DNA of 64,000 nucleotides from Streptomyces sp. A0958 (GTDB lineage: Bacteria > Actinomycetota > Actinomycetes > Streptomycetales > Streptomycetaceae), in assembly GCF_004795035.1 (NCBI RefSeq), contig NZ_SSBK01000028.1, positions 18,956-82,955 of the forward strand, in the 5' to 3' direction. A program made the translations under genes and the position numbers. The notes under the pieces were generated by a model. The model did not search any database. It was given only the letters and a program-made list of their open reading frames with translations, and was not told the origin of the DNA. Below are positions 10,378 through 18,747 of the stretch, piece by piece; the first letter of the stretch is position 1, and the number at the start of each line of letters is the position of its first letter.

Positions 10378-11853
10378 ATGCCCGAGCTCAGCCACCGGCG
10401 GCGGATGCTGGTGCTGGCGATCTGCTGCATGAGCCTGCTGATCGTCAGCCTCGACACCACCGCTCTGAACGTCGCCCTGCCCGCCATGCGCCGGGAACTG
10501 CACGCGAGCGTCGCGGGGATGCAGTGGACGATCGACGCGTACACGCTCGTCCTCGCCTCCCTGCTGATGCTCGCCGGTTCCACCGCCGACCGGATCGGCC
10601 GGCGCAAGGTCTTCATGGCCGGGCTCGTCCTGTTCACGCTGGGCTCGGCGCTCTGCTCGCTGGCGCCGAACCTGGAAGCGCTCATCGCGTTCCGGATGGT
10701 GCAGGCCGTCGGCGGCTCCATGCTCAACCCGGTGGCGATGTCGATCATCACCAACACCTTCACCGACCCGCGTGAGCGCGCCCGCGCGATCGGGGTCTGG
10801 GGCGGTGTCGTCGGCATCTCGATGGCGGCGGGCCCGGTGGTCGGCGGCGTCCTGGTCGACTCGGTCGGCTGGCGGTCGATCTTCTGGGTCAACCTGCCGG
10901 TCGGCATCGCCGCCCTGCTGCTGACCTGGCGTTACGTCCCCGAATCGCGCGCCCCCCGGGCCCGCCGCCCGGACCCGGTGGGGCAGCTCCTGGTGATCAC
11001 GCTGCTGGGCTCGCTGACGTACGCGATCATCGAGGCGCCGCAGAAGGGCTGGGGCTCCCCCGAGATCCTGCTGTTCGCCTCGCTCGCGGCGGTCGCCCTG
11101 GCCGGCCTGCTGGTGTACGAGCCCCGGCGCGCGGACCCGCTGATCGACCTGCGGTTCTTCCACAGCGCCCCGTTCAGCGGGGCCACCGTCATCGCGGTCA
11201 GCGCCTTCGCCGCGCTGGGCGGCTTCCTCTTCCTCAACACCCTCTACCTCCAGGACGTCCGGGGGCTGAGCGCGCTGGAGGCCGGTCTGTACACGCTGCC
11301 GATGGCGGCCGTGGTCTGCGTCCTGTCGCCACTGTCGGGGCGGCTCGTGGCCAGTCGCGGGCCGCGCCTGCCGCTGCTGATCGCGGGCGGGGCGCTGGCG
11401 GTGAGCGGGCTGATGCTGGCGGCGTTCGACGCGGAGACCGGCACGGTCTCGATGTTCGCCGCCTATGTGCTGTTCGGCCTGGGCTTCGGCTCGGTGAACG
11501 CGCCCATCACCAACACCGCCGTCTCCGGCATGCCGCGCTCCCAGGCGGGCGTCGCGGCGGCCGTCGCCTCCACCAGCCGGCAGATCGGGCAGACCCTCGG
11601 CGTCGCCGTGATCGGCGCGGTCCTCGCGGCGGGCATGGCGGACCCCGGCGCGGCGGACGGCTTCGTGGCGGCGAGCAGGCCCGGCTGGTGGGTCGTGACC
11701 GGCTGCGGGCTCTGCGTCCTGCTCGTCGGGGCGCTGACCAGCGGGCGCTGGGCACGGGGCACCGCCCGCCGGACCGCCGAACGGCTGGCGGAGCCCGTGG
11801 ACCCGGCCTCCGCGTCCACCGCTCAGTCCTCGGCGGCGCGCACCAGCTCCTGA
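10378..11853 (+). CDS. MFS drug exporter, DHA2 (14-TM) family
   Basis: Proton-coupled efflux pump of 491 aa. LDTTALNVALPAM in helix 1 is the family motif; motif A is GSTADRIGRRKVF; motif C-like GVVGISMAAGPVVGGVLVD lies in helix 5. The number of hydrophobic segments fits 14. The position right after a beta-lactamase gene suggests an antibiotic-related role, but the substrate is not predictable. The 3' end overlaps the convergent XRE gene by 31 bases. Confidence 0.9.
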   Translation: MPELSHRRRMLVLAICCMSLLIVSLDTTALNVALPAMRRELHASVAGMQWTIDAYTLVLASLLMLAGSTADRIGRRKVFMAGLVLFTLGSALCSLAPNLEALIAFRMVQAVGGSMLNPVAMSIITNTFTDPRERARAIGVWGGVVGISMAAGPVVGGVLVDSVGWRSIFWVNLPVGIAALLLTWRYVPESRAPRARRPDPVGQLLVITLLGSLTYAIIEAPQKGWGSPEILLFASLAAVALAGLLVYEPRRADPLIDLRFFHSAPFSGATVIAVSAFAALGGFLFLNTLYLQDVRGLSALEAGLYTLPMAAVVCVLSPLSGRLVASRGPRLPLLIAGGALAVSGLMLAAFDAETGTVSMFAAYVLFGLGFGSVNAPITNTAVSGMPRSQAGVAAAVASTSRQIGQTLGVAVIGAVLAAGMADPGAADGFVAASRPGWWVVTGCGLCVLLVGALTSGRWARGTARRTAERLAEPVDPASASTAQSSAARTSS

Positions 11854-12704
11854 AGCCGCTCCAGCCGCTCGCGGGTCTCCTCGTCGCGGGGTGCGTAGCT
11901 GACCAGCCGGGGGCCGGCCGCCGGGCCGAGCCAGAGGTCTGTGGTCTCCACGCGGAGCATCCCCACCCAGGCGTTGCGGAAGATCTTGGACCGGCTGCCG
12001 GACCCCACGACCTCGTGGCGGGCCCAGTTCTCGCGGAACTCCGGCGAGGCCGCCTCCAGGCGCCCCAGCAGCTCCTTCCAGGAGGGCTCGGCGAGGTGGT
12101 CGGCCATCGACGCCCGGAATTTGGCGGTCAGATAGCGGGCGAGCTCGGCCGTGTCCATGACCGAGGAGCGCCACTGCTCGTTCGTGTAGGCGAGCAGCAT
12201 GACGTTGCGGTCCTCGGGAGCGACCGCGTCCATGTCGCAGAGCAGCCGGCCGTAGGTGCGGTTGTGGGCGAGGATGTCGTACCGGCTGTTCTGCACGCAG
12301 GCGGGGATCGGCTCCAGCTGCCGCAGCACGGTGCGCAGGGCCGAGGTGATGTGCGGGCAGTCGGTGCCGGGCGCGGGATCGACGGCGCCCGCGAGCGAGA
12401 AGAGGTGGCTGCGCTCGCTGCGGTCCAGAAGCAGGGCGCGGGCGAGCGCGTCGAGGACCTGCGGCGAGACCTGGATGTCGCGGGCCTGTTCGAGCCAGGT
12501 GTACCAGGTGACGCCGACGGCGGAGAGCTGGGCGACCTCCTCGCGGCGCAGCCCCGGTGTGCGCCGGCGGCGGCCCCGGACGAGCCCGACCTGCTCGGGG
12601 GTGATGCGTTCGCGGCGGCTGCGCAGGAAGTTCGCGAGCTCGTGCCGCCGGATCTCGGGCTCGCTCCGGCCGGGGGCGGCCGTCCGCGCGGCCGGCGTAG
12701 CCAT
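11823..12704 (-). CDS. XRE-family regulator with MmyB-like ligand domain
   Basis: 293-aa DNA-binding protein. Residues about 24-100 form an XRE helix-turn-helix with the diagnostic RRTPGLRREEVAQL...TWYTWLEQ pattern, and the rest is the MmyB-like (PAS-type) ligand domain seen in many Streptomyces regulators. It is divergent from an exporter gene with repeated CCAGG sites between them and is therefore its probable repressor. Start: the ATG at 12704 has GGAGG seven bases before it; the ATG at 12713 lies too close to that site. Confidence 0.85.
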   Translation of the reverse strand: MATPAARTAAPGRSEPEIRRHELANFLRSRRERITPEQVGLVRGRRRRTPGLRREEVAQLSAVGVTWYTWLEQARDIQVSPQVLDALARALLLDRSERSHLFSLAGAVDPAPGTDCPHITSALRTVLRQLEPIPACVQNSRYDILAHNRTYGRLLCDMDAVAPEDRNVMLLAYTNEQWRSSVMDTAELARYLTAKFRASMADHLAEPSWKELLGRLEAASPEFRENWARHEVVGSGSRSKIFRNAWVGMLRVETTDLWLGPAAGPRLVSYAPRDEETRERLERLQELVRAAED

Positions 12705-12773
12705 GGTCGTCATTCCTCCAGAGTGCGGGACCGGCCGGGGCGATTCCAGGGGCCACGGGTAACGGGCGGGCTG

Positions 12774-12818
12774 TTCCAGGTGGTGTTTGTACCAGGATAA
12801 AGAGACTCTGGTACCAGG
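12774..12818. promoter_or_regulatory. candidate operator between XRE regulator and exporter
   Basis: TTCCAGG (12774-12780), TACCAGG (12790-12796) and TACCAGG (12812-12818) recur at 16 and 22-bp steps. The last lies in a perfect palindrome CTGGTACCAG (12808-12817). The location between divergent genes fits binding of the XRE protein. Confidence 0.5.
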
Positions 12819-12844
12819 CTCCGAGTGGGGAGATCGTCGGTTCC

Positions 12845-14317
12845 GTGAGTGAATCCTCTGTACGGACGACGACGGCAGGCGCCACCACCTCACCGGTGGT
12901 GCGGCACGACCATCCCGCCCCGGTGCTCGGGGCGCTGGGACTGTTCACCGTGCTGCTGGGCGCGGCCCTTCCCCTGATCGACTTCTTCATCGTCAATGTC
13001 GCCCTGCCCACCATCGACCACGATCTGGCGGCGGGCCCCGCCCTGCTGGAACTGGTCGTCGCGGGCTACGGGCTCTCCTACGCCGTGCTGCTCGTCCTCG
13101 GCGGGCGGCTCGGCGACATGGCCGGCCGGCGCCGGCTCTTCCTGACCGGCATCGCGGCCTTCGGGCTGACCTCCCTGGCCTGCGGGCTCGCGCCGAACGC
13201 CTGGTCCCTGGTCGGGGCACGCGTGGCGCAGGGCGCGGCGGCGGCCCTGATGCTGCCGCAGGTGCTCGCCACCATCCAGGCGGCCACCTCGGGACACCGG
13301 CGGGCGCGCGCGATGAGCCTCTACGGGGCCACGGCGGGGCTCTCCATGGTCGCGGGCCAGATCCTGGGCGGTGCGCTGGTCGCCGCCGCGCCGCTGTCTT
13401 CGGTGTTCGGCGAGAGCGCGGGCTGGCGCTCGGTGTTCCTGGTCAACGTCCCGGTGGCCGCGGCCGGTCTGGTGCTGGCGGCGCGTGCGGTGCCGGAGAC
13501 GCGTTCGGAGCGGCCCGCGCCCGTCGACGTACCGGGCACGCTGCTGCTCGCCGCGTCGCTGGTGACGCTGCTGGGCCCGCTGACCGAGGGCCGGGCGGCG
13601 GGCTGGCCGCTGTGGACCTGGGTGTCGCTCGCGCTGTTCCCGTTCGCGGCGGCCGCGTTCTACCGGGTGGAGCGGCGGGCGGACCGGCGCGGGCTGATCC
13701 CGCTGGTGCCGCCGACCTTGCTGCGGCTGGACTCGCTGCGGCGCGGGCTGGCGCTGGTGGCGCCGTTCTCGGTGGGCTTCGGCGGCTTCATGTTCGTCAT
13801 CGCGGTGGCGCTCCAGCAGGGGCTGAAGCTGGGCCCGGCGGCGTCGGGCCTGTCGATGGCCCCGATGGCGGTGGCCTTCTTCGCGGCCTCACTGGCAGGC
13901 CCCCGGCTGGTGCGGCGTCACGGCAGCCGGGTCGTGACGGCCGGCGGGCTGATCCAGGCGGCCGGTGTCGTGGTGCTCGCGCTCACGGTGTGGCGCGGCT
14001 GGTCGGGCCTGGGGGCGGCGGGGCTGGTGCCCGGAATGGCCGTCGCCGGTTTCGGCCAGGGCCTCCAACTGCCCGTGCTGTTCCGCATCGTCCTGTCCGA
14101 TGTGCCGCCGGAGCGGGCCGGGGTGGGCGGCGGGGTCATGACGACGACCCAGCAGGCCTCGCTGACGCTGGGCGTGGCGACGCTCGGTTCGCTGTTCCTG
14201 GCCCTGGTGCCGGGCTCGGGGATGCGGGACGCGCTGATCGTGACGCTGCTGGTCCAGCTGGCGGCGGTCGCCCTGACGACCCTGCTGAGCCTGCGGCTAC
14301 CGCGCACGGTGGCGTGA
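12845..14317 (+). CDS. MFS drug exporter, DHA2 family
   Basis: 490-aa efflux pump of the EmrB/QacA type with LIDFFIVNVALPTI in helix 1, motif A GGRLGDMAGRRRLF and motif C-like GATAGLSMVAGQILGGALV. It is only moderately similar by eye to the exporter at 10378, so this is not a fresh duplication. It is divergent from the XRE regulator, its likely local controller. Its last codons are the first of three tandem copies of a 26-28-bp sequence. Confidence 0.9.
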   Translation: MSESSVRTTTAGATTSPVVRHDHPAPVLGALGLFTVLLGAALPLIDFFIVNVALPTIDHDLAAGPALLELVVAGYGLSYAVLLVLGGRLGDMAGRRRLFLTGIAAFGLTSLACGLAPNAWSLVGARVAQGAAAALMLPQVLATIQAATSGHRRARAMSLYGATAGLSMVAGQILGGALVAAAPLSSVFGESAGWRSVFLVNVPVAAAGLVLAARAVPETRSERPAPVDVPGTLLLAASLVTLLGPLTEGRAAGWPLWTWVSLALFPFAAAAFYRVERRADRRGLIPLVPPTLLRLDSLRRGLALVAPFSVGFGGFMFVIAVALQQGLKLGPAASGLSMAPMAVAFFAASLAGPRLVRRHGSRVVTAGGLIQAAGVVVLALTVWRGWSGLGAAGLVPGMAVAGFGQGLQLPVLFRIVLSDVPPERAGVGGGVMTTTQQASLTLGVATLGSLFLALVPGSGMRDALIVTLLVQLAAVALTTLLSLRLPRTVA

Positions 14318-14385
14318 GGGCGGGGGTTTTGACGGTGGCGTGAGGACGCGGGGGCTTTGACGGTGGCGTGAGGACGGGGGCTTTA
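14306..14385 (+). repeat. three tandem copies of the exporter gene 3' end
   Basis: Units at 14306-14331, 14332-14359 and 14360-14385 all begin ACGGTGGCGTGAGG and end in a G-run plus CTTT or TTTT. The first contains the last codons and stop of the exporter gene, so the other two look like slippage duplications of the gene end. Confidence 0.85.
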
Positions 14386-14461
14386 TCGGAATGCCGTGGC
14401 CCCGGCGGGCGGACGTCGGCGTGCCGAGGTCCCGGGGCGGGGGCGGGTGTCGGCGTGCCGC

Positions 14462-14502
14462 GGCCCCGGCGGGCGGACTGTGGCGGTCCGCCCGCCGGGG
14501 CC
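14462..14502. terminator. strong bidirectional terminator
   Basis: Perfect 17-bp stem (14462-14478 with 14486-14502) and 7-nt loop between the convergent exporter gene and DUF6243 gene. Confidence 0.8.
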
Positions 14503-14518
14503 CGAGGTGTGGGACGGG

Positions 14519-14779
14519 TCAGCTCTGCGCGGCGTTCCCCTGCCGCGTCTCCTGCTGCGGGGTCTCGCCCTCCTGGGCGGTCTCCTGCTCGGCGGCCGGG
14601 GCCTCCGGCTGCTCGACACCGGTGGCGCGCTCCCGCATCTTGCGGAGCAGCTCCTGCTTCTGGTCGGCGGCCGTCCTGCGGTCGGCGTCGCGCGCGGAAC
14701 CGGCGCCCTGCGCCCCGGCGCGGGACAGCTTCTTGCGCTGTCCGCCGACGCCGAGGAGGTTGTTACGGCTCTTGGCCAC
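14519..14779 (-). CDS. DUF6243 family protein
   Basis: Basic, low-complexity 86-aa protein starting VAKSRNNLLGVGGQRKKLSR, then a charged helix (AADQKQELLRKMRERA) and a Glu/Gln/Pro-rich tail. I recognise it as the Streptomyces DUF6243 type, of unknown function. The cluster of Arg/Lys at the N-terminus would allow nucleic-acid binding, which is only an inference. GTG start with GGGAG upstream. A tiny SD-led ORF and a hairpin precede it on the same strand. Confidence 0.75.
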   Translation of the reverse strand: MAKSRNNLLGVGGQRKKLSRAGAQGAGSARDADRRTAADQKQELLRKMRERATGVEQPEAPAAEQETAQEGETPQQETRQGNAAQS

Positions 14780-14840
14780 GGGGTTCTCCCATTTCCTGGT
14801 CTCAGTGAGGTCTGTTGCGACCTTGGGTCGATCCGAAAGG

Positions 14841-14864
14841 GCGGCGGGCGGTCGGGCCCGCCGC
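14841..14864 (-). terminator. hairpin after the 15-residue ORF
   Basis: Perfect 9-bp stem (14841-14849 with 14856-14864), 6-nt loop, five bases after the stop codon of the short ORF and before the DUF6243 gene. Confidence 0.5.
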
Positions 14865-14868
14865 GCGC

Positions 14869-14916
14869 TCACTCGTAGATCTGGAAGAAGGAATACATGC
14901 GGAAGACGGTACCCAT
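14869..14916 (-). CDS. candidate 15-residue peptide MGTVFRMYSFFQIYE
   Basis: Sixteen-codon ORF (ATG to TGA) encoding an aromatic-rich peptide (three Phe, two Tyr). It has a strong GAGGAGG ribosome site about nine bases upstream and a 9-bp hairpin right after the stop, so it looks like a complete miniature transcription unit. The codon-level context is less GC-rich than the neighbours. It could be a real micropeptide or a regulatory leader for the DUF6243 gene. No family is recognised; a longer in-frame start exists upstream but lacks a ribosome site. Confidence 0.45.
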   Translation of the reverse strand: MGTVFRMYSFFQIYE

Positions 14917-15098
14917 ACGGGCCCCCCTCCTCACCCGGTTTTCCGCCGACGGACCGGATTCCCCCGTCTGAGGGAACGTGGACTGACAGATATTGAAAGC
15001 TGTCATCGCACATGCCATGGTTTTTGTGCGGTGCCGCAGACCTCTTCGGCATCCCACCGCGCCCTTACGCGCCCGTCCGACACCCCCAGGAGTCATCG

Positions 15099-16112
15099 AT
15101 GACCGCCCTTCCCACCCGCGCACTCGGATCGACCGGCCCGCAGGTCTCCGCGATCGGCCTCGGCTGCATGGGCATGTCCGCGCTGTACGGCGAGAACGAC
15201 CGCGCCGAGTCGATCGCCACCATCCACTCCGCGCTCGACGCCGGCATCACGCTGCTGGACACCGGCGACTTCTACGGCATGGGACACAACGAGCTGCTGA
15301 TCAACGAGGCCCTGCGCACCGCCCCGGCAGCCGCTCGCGAACAGGCACTGATCAGCGTCAAGTTCGGAGCGCTGCGGACCGTCGAGGGCGGCTTCACGGG
15401 GTACGACGGCCGCCCGGCGGCCGTCCAGACCTTCGCGGCGTACTCCTTGCAGCGGCTCGGCACCGACCACATCGACGTCTACCGGATCGCCCGGGTCGAC
15501 CCCGACGTCCCGATCGAGGAAACCGTCGGAGCCATCGCCGAGCTGGTCGAGGCCGGACACGTCCGCCACATCGGCCTGTCCGAAGTGGGCGCGGACACGA
15601 TCCGGCGGGCGGCGGCCGTGGCCCCGATCTCGGACGTGCAGATCGAGTATTCGCTGCTCTCGCGGTCCATCGAGGCAGAGATCCTGCCCACCTGCCGCGA
15701 GCTGGGCATCGGTGTCACGGCGTACGGCGTGCTGTCGCGCGGACTGATCAGCGGCCACTTCAGCCCGGACCGCGAGCTGGCCCCGGGCGACTTCCGGTCC
15801 ATGAGCCCCCGCTTCCAGGCGGAGAACCTCCGGCACAACCTGGACCTGGTCGAGGCGCTGCGCAAGATCGCCGAGCAGAAGGGGGTGACGGTGGCCCAGA
15901 TCGCCATCGCCTGGGTCCTCGCCCGGGGCACGGACATCGTCCCGCTGGTCGGTGCCCGCCGCCGCGACCGGCTGACCGAGGCTCTCGGCGCCCTGGACGT
16001 CCAGCTGGACGCGGTGGCGCTCGCCGCGATCGAGGAGGCGGTCCCGGCGGGGTCGGCCGCCGGTGCCCGCTACCCGGCCGGCCAGATGGCCCACCTGGAC
16101 AGTGAACGCTGA
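15099..16112 (+). CDS. aldo-keto reductase family protein lacking the catalytic His
   Basis: 337-aa TIM-barrel protein of the AKR11/13-like group with TRALGSTGPQVSAIGLGCMGMS at the start and the C-terminal LVGARRRDRL cofactor-binding segment. Of the catalytic tetrad Asp54, Tyr59 and Lys88 are present, but the His expected in the (Q/L)H-R-V-D strand is Ala131 (RIARVD). Activity may be altered or replaced by ligand binding. AGGAG lies eight bases before the chosen ATG. A TetR gene follows in the same direction after 89 bases and may control it. Confidence 0.85.
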   Translation: MTALPTRALGSTGPQVSAIGLGCMGMSALYGENDRAESIATIHSALDAGITLLDTGDFYGMGHNELLINEALRTAPAAAREQALISVKFGALRTVEGGFTGYDGRPAAVQTFAAYSLQRLGTDHIDVYRIARVDPDVPIEETVGAIAELVEAGHVRHIGLSEVGADTIRRAAAVAPISDVQIEYSLLSRSIEAEILPTCRELGIGVTAYGVLSRGLISGHFSPDRELAPGDFRSMSPRFQAENLRHNLDLVEALRKIAEQKGVTVAQIAIAWVLARGTDIVPLVGARRRDRLTEALGALDVQLDAVALAAIEEAVPAGSAAGARYPAGQMAHLDSER

Positions 16113-16201
16113 CCTCCGGGTACGGTCGGCGAGGTGCGGGCCCCCACCCCCGGCCCCGGCCCCGGCCCCGCCCGACGCCCCCGAAAGGCAGCACACCCAC
16201 G

Positions 16202-16789
16202 ATGACGCCGCCCCCCGACCCGCTGACCCCCGAGCGCATCCTCGAAGCGACCGAGGAGGTCCTGCGCCGCTACGGGCCCGCCAAGGCCACCGTGGTCGAC
16301 GTGGCGAGGGTGCTGGGCGTCAGCCACGGCAGTGTCTACCGCCACTTCCGGACCAAGACCGCCCTGCACGAGGCGGTGACCGGCCGCTGGCTGACCCGGA
16401 CGGAGCTGGCGCTCACCGAAATCCTGGAGGCGTCCGCCCAGCCGGCCCCGGACAGGCTGCGGCAGTGGCTGGAGGCCCTGTTCGAGGCCAAGCGCCACAA
16501 GGCGGGCGACGACCCCGAGCTGTTCGCCACGTACGAGGTGCTGATGGGCGGGAGCACGGTCGTGGAGGACCACATCCGGCAGCTGGTCGGCCAGTTGCGG
16601 GAGATCATCGCGGAGGGGGTCGAGGAGGGGCGGTTCTCGGTCGACGACCCGGGGTCCGCCGCCCAGGCCGTGTTCGACGCGACGGCCCGCTTCCACGACC
16701 CGGGGTACGCCGCGGAGTGGCAGAAGCCCGCCATCGGGGCGGAGTTCGCCGCCGTCTCGGACCTGCTGCTGCGCGGCCTGCGCGCCTGA
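16202..16789 (+). CDS. TetR-family regulator
   Basis: 195-aa regulator. The N-terminal HTH is seen as ATVVDVARVLGVSHGSVYRHF followed by RTKTALHEAV, characteristic of TetR. The C-terminal part is all-helical, with the RWLTRTELALTEILE start of the ligand domain common in actinobacteria. Same strand as the aldo-keto reductase just upstream, hence probably its regulator or co-transcribed. The ATG is supported only by a weak AAAGG 13 bases upstream. A 24-bp tandem-repeat array begins twelve bases after the stop. Confidence 0.85.
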   Translation: MTPPPDPLTPERILEATEEVLRRYGPAKATVVDVARVLGVSHGSVYRHFRTKTALHEAVTGRWLTRTELALTEILEASAQPAPDRLRQWLEALFEAKRHKAGDDPELFATYEVLMGGSTVVEDHIRQLVGQLREIIAEGVEEGRFSVDDPGSAAQAVFDATARFHDPGYAAEWQKPAIGAEFAAVSDLLLRGLRA

Positions 16790-16800
16790 TCCCGGGCCCG

Positions 16801-16974
16801 GACGCGCGCGTGGCCCCGGACGCGGACGCGGACGCGCGCCTGGCCCCGGACGCGGACGCGCGCCTGGCCCCGAGCGCGGACGCACGTCTGACCCCGGGCC
16901 CGGGTGCACGTCTGACCCCGGGCCCGGGTGCACGTCTGACCCCGGGCCCGGGTGCACGTCTGACCCCCGGCCCG
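16801..16974 (+). repeat. 24-bp tandem-repeat array (with 6-bp GACGCG subrepeats)
   Basis: About seven units. The later four (from 16879, 16903, 16927, 16951) are nearly identical and share GCACGTCTGACCCC. The earlier ones (from 16801, 16831, 16855) are a diverged variant with GCGCGCCTGGCCCC, plus extra GACGCG hexamers at 16819-16830. All frames are open, but no start or ribosome site makes it a gene. The rest of 16790-17109 is GC-rich filler between tetR and the glyS terminator. Confidence 0.9.
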
Positions 16975-17109
16975 GAAGCGGGCCACGGCCCCGGCGCGGT
17001 CCCGGTCGCGGCCCCGATCGCGCGCAGCCCCGCTCCGGACGCGGGCACGCGCAGCCTCGCCCCGGACGCGGCGGCCCCTGGCACATACTCGGCCGCGGCC
17101 CCGATCGCA

Positions 17110-17152
17110 CGAAGCCCCCGGTTCCGCGGCGGGCGCGGAAGCGGGGGCTTCG
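17110..17152 (-). terminator. glyS terminator
   Basis: Stem of 11 bp (17110-17120 with 17142-17152) plus an inner 7 bp separated by one G-G mismatch, 5-nt loop, just after the glyS stop. Confidence 0.75.
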
Positions 17153-17169
17153 GTCAGCGGGTGCGGCCG

Positions 17170-18552
17170 TCAGCAGCCGAGCAGCCGGGAGCCGAGGTAG
17201 CTCTGGATCTGGTCCAGGGAGACGCGCTCCTGCTTCATCGTGTCGCGCTCGCGAACGGTGACCGCGTTGTCGTCCAGGGTGTCGAAGTCGACGGTGACGC
17301 AGAACGGCGTGCCGATCTCGTCCTGGCGGCGGTAGCGGCGGCCGATGGCGCCCGCGTCGTCGAACTCGATGTTCCAGTTCTGCCGCAGGTCGGTGGCGAG
17401 GCCCTTGGCCTTCGGCGAGAGCTGCGGGTTGCGGGACAGCGGGAGGACCGCGACCTTGACCGGCGCCAGGCGCGGGTCGAGGCGCATCACGGCGCGCTTC
17501 TCCATGACGCCCTTGGCGTTCGGCGCCTCGTCCTCGCTGTAGGCGTCGAGGAGGAAGGCCAGCATCGCGCGGCCGACACCGGCTGCGGGCTCGATGACGT
17601 AGGGGGTGTAGCGCTCGCTCTTCTCCTGGTCGAAGAAGGACAGGTCCGTGCCGGAGGCCTTGGAGTGGGCCGTGAGGTCGTAGTCCGTGCGGTTGGCGAC
17701 GCCCTCCAGCTCGCCCCACTCGCTGCCGCCGAAGCGGAAGCGGTACTCGATGTCAGCGGTGCGCTTGGAGTAGTGGGAGAGCTTCTCCTGCGGGTGCTCG
17801 AACCACCGCATGTTCTCCTCGCGCAGGCCGAGACCGGTGTACCAGTTCCAGCGCTGCTCCATCCAGTACTCCTGCCACTGCTCGTCCTCGCCCGGCTTGA
17901 CGAAGAACTCCATCTCCATCTGCTCGAACTCGCGCGTGCGGAAGATGAAGTTGCCCGGAGTGATCTCGTTCCGGAAGGACTTGCCCATCTGCGCGATGCC
18001 GAACGGCGGCTTCTTGCGCGAGGTCTGCAGCACCTGGCCGAAGTTGGTGAAGATGCCCTGGGCGGTCTCGGGGCGCAGGTACGCGACGGAGCCGGAGTCC
18101 TGGGTCGGGCCGAGGTGCGTGGAGAGCAGGCCGGAGAACTGCTTGGGCTCGGTGAAGGTGCCCTTGTTGCCGCAGTTGGGGCAGTTGAGGTCGGCCAGGC
18201 CGTTGACCGGCGGCTTGCCGTGCTTCTCCTCGTACGCCTCCTCCAGGTGGTCGGCGCGGTAGCGCTTGTGGCAGGAGGTGCACTCGGTCAGCGGGTCGGA
18301 GAACGTGGCGACGTGGCCGGAGGCCGCCCACACCTCGGGGGCCAGGATGACCGACGAGTCGATGCCGACCACGTCCTCGCGGGAGGTGACCATGTAACGC
18401 CACCACTGGCGCTTGAGGTTCTCCTTGAGCTCGACACCCAGCGGCCCGTAGTCCCAGGCGGCGCGCTGACCACCGTAGATCTCACTGCAGGGGTAGACGA
18501 AGCCACGGCGCTTGCTCAGGCTGACGATGGAGTCGATCTTGTCGGCGGCCAC
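17170..18552 (-). CDS. glyS: glycyl-tRNA synthetase (single-chain, alpha2 type)
   Basis: Charges tRNA-Gly with glycine; class II synthetase of 460 aa, the usual actinobacterial length. Visible are the N-terminal KRRGFVYPCSEIYGG motif, zinc-type CTSCHKRY and CPNCG pairs, motif 2 (FRNEITPGNFIFRTREFEQME), and a C-terminal anticodon-binding domain with APVKVAVLPLS. GTG 18552 follows a GAGAG site; the upstream extension is not family-like. The gene is monocistronic between the tandem-repeat terminator and the divergent zinc operon. Confidence 0.96.
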   Translation of the reverse strand: MAADKIDSIVSLSKRRGFVYPCSEIYGGQRAAWDYGPLGVELKENLKRQWWRYMVTSREDVVGIDSSVILAPEVWAASGHVATFSDPLTECTSCHKRYRADHLEEAYEEKHGKPPVNGLADLNCPNCGNKGTFTEPKQFSGLLSTHLGPTQDSGSVAYLRPETAQGIFTNFGQVLQTSRKKPPFGIAQMGKSFRNEITPGNFIFRTREFEQMEMEFFVKPGEDEQWQEYWMEQRWNWYTGLGLREENMRWFEHPQEKLSHYSKRTADIEYRFRFGGSEWGELEGVANRTDYDLTAHSKASGTDLSFFDQEKSERYTPYVIEPAAGVGRAMLAFLLDAYSEDEAPNAKGVMEKRAVMRLDPRLAPVKVAVLPLSRNPQLSPKAKGLATDLRQNWNIEFDDAGAIGRRYRRQDEIGTPFCVTVDFDTLDDNAVTVRERDTMKQERVSLDQIQSYLGSRLLGC

Positions 18553-18747
18553 GGTTCTCTCTTCATTACGACGACGGAACTGGACAAGGGTGGCCCGGGG
18601 CGCCTCGGTGGGGGGTGGTGGTCGGGAGACGAGCGGGCGAATGGCCCAGATTACCGGCGGCCACGCCCCTTCGATCAAATCGGTATCGGAGCCGACGCCT
18701 TCGCCCGCCGCTCAGCCCTCACCGCGCTACCCACCCCAACCCGCTTG

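Noticed and set aside
9418..13014. A minus-strand open frame of about 1200 codons
   Set aside because: Antisense to the beta-lactamase and MFS genes. Composition is Arg/Gly/Ala/Pro with no domain.
16801..16974. CRISPR-like array
   Set aside because: The repeats are directly adjacent with no unique spacers and no cas gene is near; it is a minisatellite.
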